In this document: positions 42,042 to 46,145 of the stretch, in pieces
Layout of the letters: every line of letters begins with the position of its first letter
Position numbering within the stretch: position 1 is the stretch's first letter
Origin: Ruminococcaceae bacterium UBA6416
Lineage (GTDB): Bacteria; Bacillota; Clostridia; Oscillospirales; Acutalibacteraceae
NCBI GenBank assembly: GCA_002438505.1
Contig: DJPI01000029.1
Span: 1 to 46,145, forward strand
Length of the DNA stretch: 46,145 nt
Reading direction: 5' to 3'
Notes under the pieces: generated by a model
The model's input: the letters and a program-made list of their open reading frames with translations, nothing else
What the model was told of the DNA's origin: nothing
Database searches by the model: none
Translations under genes and position numbers: made by a program

Positions 42042-43805
42042 ATGAGGATAAGCGATGATTTTTTAAATGAGCTTCATATGCGGTGCGACATTGAGGATGT
42101 TGTTTCCGGCTATGTCCAGCTCAAAAAACGCGGAAAAAACCTTGTTGGTCTCTGCCCGTTTCATAACGAAAAAACGCCCTCCTTCACCGTGTATCCGGAA
42201 AACGGGAGCTTTTATTGCTTCGGCTGCGGTGCAGGGGGAGAGGTTGTGAGCTTCATCAGACGTGCGGAAAACCTTGATTTTGTTGAGGCTGTGCGCTTCC
42301 TTTGTGACAGAGTCGGAATGACGATGCCATCGGACGGTTTTGACGATTCCCTTGCGCAAAAGCGCAGGAGAATTTATGAAATGAACCGCGAGGCGGCAAA
42401 GTTCTTTCATGAATGCCTCCTTTCCGATGAGGGGAAAACCGCTCTTCAATATTATCTCAACCGCGGATACACAAAAAAAACAATCACTCGCTTCGGGCTC
42501 GGCTATGCGCCGGACGAATGGCGTGCGCTGCTCTTTCATCTGCGTGAAAAGGGCTATTCCTATGAGGATGCCTATGAAGCAAACCTTGCAAGAAAGAGCG
42601 AAAAGGACGGAAAAACCTCGTTTTTTGACAATTTCCGCAATCGCGTTATCGTTCCGATAATCGATGCAAGGGGGAATGTTGTTGCCTTTGGCGGCCGCGT
42701 TCTTGACAACAGCAAGCCGAAATATATCAATACTGCGGACACCCCGGTATACAAAAAAAGTCTCGGCGTTTTCGGATTGAATTTTGCAAAGAATTCAAAA
42801 GAAAAATCGCTGATTCTTGTTGAGGGATATATGGACGCCATTGCGCTCCACCAGGCCGGGTTCACAAACTCAATCGCCTGCCTCGGAACGGCTCTCACGG
42901 GTGAGATGGCGCATCTCCTTTCGCGCTATGCCGATGAAATCCTGCTTGCCTATGACAACGATGAGGCCGGACAAACTGCCACCGAGCGAGCAATGAAGGT
43001 CTTCTCTTCAATCGGAATGAAAACCCGCGTTATCCGCCTGAGCGGCGGAAAGGATCCGGATGAAATTTTGAAAAAATTCGGCGCGGAAAAAATCCGCAGC
43101 CTCATTGACGGGGCGGAAAATGAGATTGAGTTCAAGCTCCTCAAAGCGCGTGACGGTCTTGACCTTGAGTCCTCAGACGGAAAGGTGAAGTATCTCACCC
43201 TTGCCGCCGATATTTTAAGCGGCGAAAAAAACTCCATTGCCGTTGATGTCTATTCCTCGCGCCTTGCCGAGGAGCTGGGTGTTGAAAAAACGGCGATAAA
43301 CGCAAGAATCAATCAGTTGAAAAAGCAGAAGGCATATTCCTCACAAAGGAAAAAATATGAGGAAATTCAACGCGACTCGCTTTCAAAAATGATCAAGCTG
43401 CGCATAAGCACCAACACAAGCGTCAAGTCGGTTCGGGCTCAGGAGCGGATAATTACCCTGATTTTTGAAAACCCTGACTTTTACCGCGCTGTGAAGGAAA
43501 GACTTTCGGAAAACTTTTTTTCCGTTCCCGTTCTTGAAAGAATTTATAAGGCTGTTTCGCAAAGAATAGAGGAGAATGCAAGCCTTGACCTTACGGCGCT
43601 TTGCTCGTCTCTTTCAACCGAGGAGATGAGCGAGTTTGTTCGCCTTTCAAAGCAGAGCGAGCGCTTTTCCGGAACAAAGAAGGAGCTGCTTGACTGCATT
43701 GACGTTGTTGAAAACGAAAAGGAAAAGGAAAAAGCGCAGACGCTTGATGTCTCGTCAATGAACAATGAGGACTATGCGGCGCTTTTCAAAAAGAAAAAGA
43801 AATAA
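42042..43805 (+). CDS. dnaG: DNA primase DnaG
   Basis: Makes RNA primers for replication on templates unwound by DnaB. The 587-aa protein has the N-terminal zinc domain CPFHNEKTPSF...CFGCG (Cys38, His41, Cys59, Cys62), the RNA-polymerase core, the TOPRIM motif VEGYMDA (about 262) and AYDNDEAG (about 305), and a C-terminal helicase-interaction domain. Start ATG 42042 follows GGGGGTGAG; the GTG at 42033 lies within that site. It sits just before sigA, the classic macromolecular synthesis arrangement (in this window rpsU is absent). Confidence 0.97.
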   Translation: MRISDDFLNELHMRCDIEDVVSGYVQLKKRGKNLVGLCPFHNEKTPSFTVYPENGSFYCFGCGAGGEVVSFIRRAENLDFVEAVRFLCDRVGMTMPSDGFDDSLAQKRRRIYEMNREAAKFFHECLLSDEGKTALQYYLNRGYTKKTITRFGLGYAPDEWRALLFHLREKGYSYEDAYEANLARKSEKDGKTSFFDNFRNRVIVPIIDARGNVVAFGGRVLDNSKPKYINTADTPVYKKSLGVFGLNFAKNSKEKSLILVEGYMDAIALHQAGFTNSIACLGTALTGEMAHLLSRYADEILLAYDNDEAGQTATERAMKVFSSIGMKTRVIRLSGGKDPDEILKKFGAEKIRSLIDGAENEIEFKLLKARDGLDLESSDGKVKYLTLAADILSGEKNSIAVDVYSSRLAEELGVEKTAINARINQLKKQKAYSSQRKKYEEIQRDSLSKMIKLRISTNTSVKSVRAQERIITLIFENPDFYRAVKERLSENFFSVPVLERIYKAVSQRIEENASLDLTALCSSLSTEEMSEFVRLSKQSERFSGTKKELLDCIDVVENEKEKEKAQTLDVSSMNNEDYAALFKKKKK

Positions 43806-43875
43806 ATTTTTAAGCAATTCAATTCAAATAAATCACCGCGCACCAAGCGTTGCAAAACGAAAGGAAGTTATCATT

Positions 43876-44967
43876 ATGGAAAACCTCGAAAAAAAAGCAA
43901 TGGTCAAAGCCCTCATTGACAAGGGTATTGCCAACGGAAAGCTCAACTCAACCGATATTGACACCGTTCTCGTTGAAGCGGATATCGACATTGAGGATAT
44001 GGAAAAGCTTTACTCAACGCTTGAAAACCACGGGATTGAAATTGTTGATGATTTCGGCGATGAAATGCTTGACAACATTTCAATGGACATTGACATTCCG
44101 AAGGGCTATGACAACGCACCCATTCAGACAGACAGCAAAAACGCCGTCATTGATGACCCGGTCAAGGTCTATCTCAAGGATATCGGCCGCGTTCCGCTCC
44201 TCACTCCGGAGGAGGAAATTGACCTTGCAATCCGCATTGCGGACAACGACCAGGAGGCGAAGGACAGGCTCACAAAGGCGAACCTGCGCCTTGTTGTCAG
44301 CATTGCAAAAAGATATGTCGGCCGCGGAATGATGTTCCTTGACCTCATTCAGGAGGGCAACCTCGGCCTCATTAAGGCGGTTGACAAGTTTGATTACACA
44401 AAGGGCTTCAAGTTTTCAACCTATGCAACGTGGTGGATAAGGCAGGCCATCACAAGAGCCATTGCCGACCAGGGAAGAACAATCCGCATTCCCGTTCACA
44501 TGGTTGAAACCATCAACAAGGTCAAAAAGACAAGTAATATGCTTCTTCACCGCGACGGAAAGGACCCCTCTCCGGAGGATATTGCCGCTGAGCTTTCAAT
44601 GCCGATTGACAAGGTGCGTGACATTCTGAGAATTTCTCAGGAGCCGGTATCGCTCGAAACGCCGATTGGCGAGGAGGAGGACAGCCACCTTGGAGATTTC
44701 ATTCCGGACGAGGACGCACTCTCTCCGGCCGATGCGGCGGCAATGACCTTCCTCAAAACAAAGGTCAATGAGGTTCTTTCAACGCTGACTCCGCGTGAGG
44801 CGGAGGTTCTGCGTCTGCGTTTCGGCCTCAAGGACGGAACGCCGCAAACCCTTGAGGAGGTTGGAAAGGCGTTCAATGTTACCCGTGAGCGCATCCGCCA
44901 GATTGAGGCAAAGGCACTGAGAAAGCTCCGTCACCCCAGCAGAAGCAAGCACCTCAAGGATTTATAA
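43876..44967 (+). CDS. sigA: RNA polymerase primary sigma factor SigA (RpoD)
   Basis: Housekeeping sigma factor directing transcription from the TTGACA/TATAAT promoters seen throughout the window. The 363-aa protein has region 1.1 (about 1-75), region 1.2 DPVKVYLKDIGRVPLLT (about 95), region 2 with NLRLVVSIAKRYVGRGM and FSTYATWWIRQAI (about 180-205), region 3, and region 4 ending VTRERIRQIEAKALRKLRHP. Start ATG 43876 follows AAAGGAAG; the longer frame from 43765 overlaps dnaG without a ribosome site. 70 nt separate it from dnaG. Confidence 0.97.
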   Translation: MENLEKKAMVKALIDKGIANGKLNSTDIDTVLVEADIDIEDMEKLYSTLENHGIEIVDDFGDEMLDNISMDIDIPKGYDNAPIQTDSKNAVIDDPVKVYLKDIGRVPLLTPEEEIDLAIRIADNDQEAKDRLTKANLRLVVSIAKRYVGRGMMFLDLIQEGNLGLIKAVDKFDYTKGFKFSTYATWWIRQAITRAIADQGRTIRIPVHMVETINKVKKTSNMLLHRDGKDPSPEDIAAELSMPIDKVRDILRISQEPVSLETPIGEEEDSHLGDFIPDEDALSPADAAAMTFLKTKVNEVLSTLTPREAEVLRLRFGLKDGTPQTLEEVGKAFNVTRERIRQIEAKALRKLRHPSRSKHLKDL

Positions 44968-45008
44968 TATCTTTCTCCGGTGAACTGAAGAAAAATATGA
45001 ATTTTCTG

Positions 45009-45037
45009 TTGACTTTTTGTTCCGGGATTATTATAAT
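45009..45037 (+). promoter_or_regulatory. Promoter of the Cys-rich secreted protein gene
   Basis: TTGACT (45009-45014), 17 bp, TATAAT (45032-45037). Confidence 0.85.
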
Positions 45038-45096
45038 GAAACCAAGGTAAACCTTGATTAACTAAGAATCTATGTTCTGCAAAGGAGGAGCATAAT

Positions 45097-45555
45097 ATGA
45101 AAAAAGCATTATCATTACTGCTGGCCGTTATCCTTGTCTTTTCGGCCTTCACTTGTTCTTTTGCCGTTTTTGCCGAGGAATATGAAATGAAAGATTGCTC
45201 GTGTTCAAACTGCACAAGAATTCCGAACAGCTGCAAGTGCTGCGCATATTGCCCGTATATTGACAAAACCGTTCTTCTTGCTTGCGCAAAGGATGAAAGC
45301 GGAAACTTCAAGGGCAGCTTCTGCTGCAGTGAATGCTCCGGAATATGGCCGTGCAACTGCCATTGCGGCTGTGAAGCTTGTGAAAACAAGAGCCAGGAAC
45401 CCGATCCCGATCCGGAACCCATCATTCCCGAGCCTCAGAGAAAGGCTTATGTTGAAGCTTTCCAGAACGCAATCAAAAAGGTTGCCGCTGTTTTTGACAA
45501 AATTTTCAACGCAATCTTTGAGTTCCTCAGAATTGACGACCTTATCAAAAAATAA
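45097..45555 (+). CDS. Secreted Cys-rich protein with amphipathic C-terminal helix, unknown function
   Basis: A 152-aa protein: Sec signal peptide (MKKALSLLLAVILVFSAF, cleavage after VFA near 26), then a domain with 16 cysteines between residues 34 and 95 (clusters CSCSNC, CKCCAYC, CCSEC, CNCHCGCEAC), a linker of Asp-Pro repeats (PDPDPEP), and a C-terminal amphipathic region (KKVAAVFDKIFNAIFEFL). The Cys pattern suggests a metal-bound or disulfide-knotted domain, metal being more likely in an anaerobe; this is inference. Start ATG 45097 follows AAAGGAGG. Single-gene unit with promoter and terminator. I recognise no family. Confidence 0.8.
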   Translation: MKKALSLLLAVILVFSAFTCSFAVFAEEYEMKDCSCSNCTRIPNSCKCCAYCPYIDKTVLLACAKDESGNFKGSFCCSECSGIWPCNCHCGCEACENKSQEPDPDPEPIIPEPQRKAYVEAFQNAIKKVAAVFDKIFNAIFEFLRIDDLIKK

Positions 45556-45567
45556 TTGCAAATTTTA

Positions 45568-45600
45568 ACCGGGCGGCTGGAAGGCCGCCCGGTTTATTTT
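45568..45600 (+). terminator. Terminator of the Cys-rich protein gene
   Basis: Perfect 10-bp stem ACCGGGCGGC with GCCGCCCGGT, 6-nt loop, followed by TTATTTT. Confidence 0.9.
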
Positions 45601-45664
45601 GGATAAGAGATAAAAGATAATAAATAATAGATAACAGATATTTTTTCACCATCTAATATATAAC

Positions 45665-45693
45665 TTGACAATTTTCGATAAAAATGCTAAAAT
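45665..45693 (+). promoter_or_regulatory. Promoter of the toxin-like small gene
   Basis: TTGACA (45665-45670), 17 bp, TAAAAT (45688-45693). Start expected near 45700. Confidence 0.85.
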
Positions 45694-45698
45694 AAACC

Positions 45699-45827
45699 AA
45701 AGGCTCTGCACCGGCCGAGCAATCGGCATTGCGGTAAGGCGGCTACCCTCTGTGAAGTTTTATCAAACTTTCAATAGGAGGGAACAATTTTTTATTATTC
45801 GTTACCCTCCGGAAAGGAGGGTTGCCC
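45699..45827 (+). promoter_or_regulatory. Structured mRNA leader that hides the ribosome binding site
   Basis: The leader has GCCGA-GCAA-TCGGC (45714-45727), a long stem pairing CCCTC (45746-45750) with GAGGG (45778-45782) around TGAAGTTT/AAACTTTCA, and a 7-bp hairpin ACCCTCC-GGAAA-GGAGGGT (45804-45822) that fully buries the Shine-Dalgarno GGAGG 6 nt before the start. Two CCCTC and two GAGGG blocks allow alternative pairing, so a switch that frees the site is possible. Confidence 0.65.
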
Positions 45828-45932
45828 ATGGAATATTTTGCCATGCTTGCACTTATTCTCGTGCTCATGACTGGCTACATAATCGTAGTCTCGAAAGCAA
45901 GTGACCATGACGACAGAAACAATAAAAAATAA
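45828..45932 (+). CDS. 34-aa single-span membrane peptide, candidate type I toxin
   Basis: The peptide has a hydrophobic helix (FAMLALILVLMTGYIIVV, residues 4-21) and a short, strongly charged tail (SKASDHDDRNNKK). Size and layout resemble Fst-type type I toxins, which insert into the membrane and depolarise it. Its own promoter, a long structured leader, a hidden Shine-Dalgarno sequence and a convergent antisense promoter with shared terminator support this. The stop codon lies in the terminator stem. Toxicity is untested; it could instead be a harmless small membrane protein. A longer overlapping frame (45665-45904) begins within the promoter and is rejected. Confidence 0.65.
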   Translation: MEYFAMLALILVLMTGYIIVVSKASDHDDRNNKK

Positions 45933-45966
45933 CCGCCCATAGCTTCAATATAGCGGTTATTTTTTA
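45924..45966. terminator. Bidirectional terminator shared by toxin-like mRNA and antisense RNA
   Basis: AATAACCGC (45928-45936) pairs with GCGGTTATT (45953-45961). Six A precede it and six T follow (45960-45965), giving a T-tail to transcripts from both directions. Confidence 0.8.
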
Positions 45967-46009
45967 ACTGTCTACTTTGAGGGCACCGCTTAATGCAGAG
46001 CCTTTTTAC
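45924..46009 (-). ncRNA. Candidate antisense RNA, putative antitoxin
   Basis: A minus-strand transcript of about 85 nt is expected from the promoter at 46016-46044 to the shared terminator, overlapping the last ~40 nt of the toxin-like mRNA. It has no open frame. Its first bases include AAAGGCTCTGCA, the same 12-mer that begins the toxin-like mRNA, and it carries CCCTC, which could pair with the GAGGG blocks of the mRNA leader. Role as antitoxin is inferred from architecture. Confidence 0.6.
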
Positions 46010-46015
46010 ACTTAT

Positions 46016-46044
46016 ATTATACACGGCCGCTTGAAGTTTGTCAA
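46016..46044 (-). promoter_or_regulatory. Perfect consensus promoter of the antisense RNA
   Basis: Minus strand TTGACA (46044-46039), exactly 17 bp, TATAAT (46021-46016). It points toward the 3' end of the small gene. Confidence 0.88.
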
Positions 46045-46145
46045 GCGGTTTTTTGTTTCAACAATGTACGGGGCTGTAAAGTCGTCAATGATAGGGGACA
46101 CTATTACTCAAAAAAATATGATGTCATTAAAAATTGCTTTCGGAA

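Noticed and set aside
45665..45904. 79-codon frame through the toxin-like locus
   Set aside because: It would start inside the -35 element, has mixed composition and ends inside the coding region of the 34-aa peptide in another frame.
1..46145. CRISPR arrays or cas genes
   Set aside because: No regularly spaced repeats or Cas motifs found; the only clear long repeats are the two 62-bp copies.
46045..46145. Possible start of another element at the right edge
   Set aside because: The last 100 bases hold only a T-rich tract and a short imperfect inverted repeat; too little sequence to call anything.

Overview
The window looks like a chromosomal segment of a low-to-mid GC Gram-positive bacterium of class Clostridia, probably an Oscillospiraceae/Ruminococcaceae-type gut anaerobe. 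I infer this from the rpsO-pnp, era-(YqzL-like)-recO-mutS2, fakA/recG, addB-addA and dgt-dnaG-sigA gene orders, strong AGGAGG ribosome binding sites, SigA-type promoters with 17-bp spacers, a CIRCE-controlled groESL operon, a membrane pyrophosphatase, and many short secreted proteins. Species identity cannot be read from the sequence alone.

Layout. 1-8.86 kb (+): rpsO, pnp (behind a long leader hairpin), an ECF-transporter S component, an EamA exporter, era, a YqzL-like protein, recO and mutS2. 8.87-11.6 kb (-): two tandem zinc-ribbon/CD225-like membrane proteins and a family-20 hexosaminidase. 11.7-13.8 kb (+): a Na/Pi-type transporter, a 38-residue peptide gene and a secreted protein with a possible permuted papain-like fold. 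13.9-16.0 kb (-): groES-groEL under CIRCE. 16.1-18.0 kb (+): a class B penicillin-binding protein and a 51-residue peptide gene. 18.0-18.75 kb: a decayed GLUG-type fragment, hairpins and tRNA-Thr(GGT). 18.9-21.1 kb (-): membrane pyrophosphatase. 21.27-23.63 kb: a 2.2-kb restriction-modification unit of NgoMIV type bracketed by a perfect 62-bp direct repeat, with the nuclease gene broken by one in-frame TGA. 23.6-30.8 kb (-): a secreted protein, luxS, recG, a short FakA-like protein, an orphan solute-binding lipoprotein, a YmdB-type phosphodiesterase and a histidine phosphatase. 30.9-37.8 kb (+): addB-addA. 37.9-39.9 kb (+): a second R-M system, Eco47II-like. 40.0-45.0 kb (+): rpmE, yigZ-like, dgt-like, dnaG and sigA. 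45.0-46.1 kb: a Cys-rich secreted protein and a compact locus with the architecture of a type I toxin-antitoxin system.

How it works together. Most of the window is core information processing: translation and RNA decay (rpsO, pnp, era, rpmE), recombination and repair (recO, mutS2, recG, addAB), replication start and transcription (dnaG, sigA) and protein folding (groESL). Two R-M units have been inserted into intergenic gaps. The first has an intact 62-bp target duplication and a fresh-looking nonsense mutation. The second sits between shorter matching 12-bp blocks that look like an older, decayed duplication.

The most interesting candidate for an undescribed system is at 45.66-46.05 kb. 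A 34-residue single-membrane-span peptide is encoded on an mRNA whose Shine-Dalgarno sequence is buried in a hairpin. A convergent antisense RNA has a perfect consensus promoter and shares a bidirectional terminator with the mRNA. Both transcripts are predicted to begin with the same 12 nucleotides.
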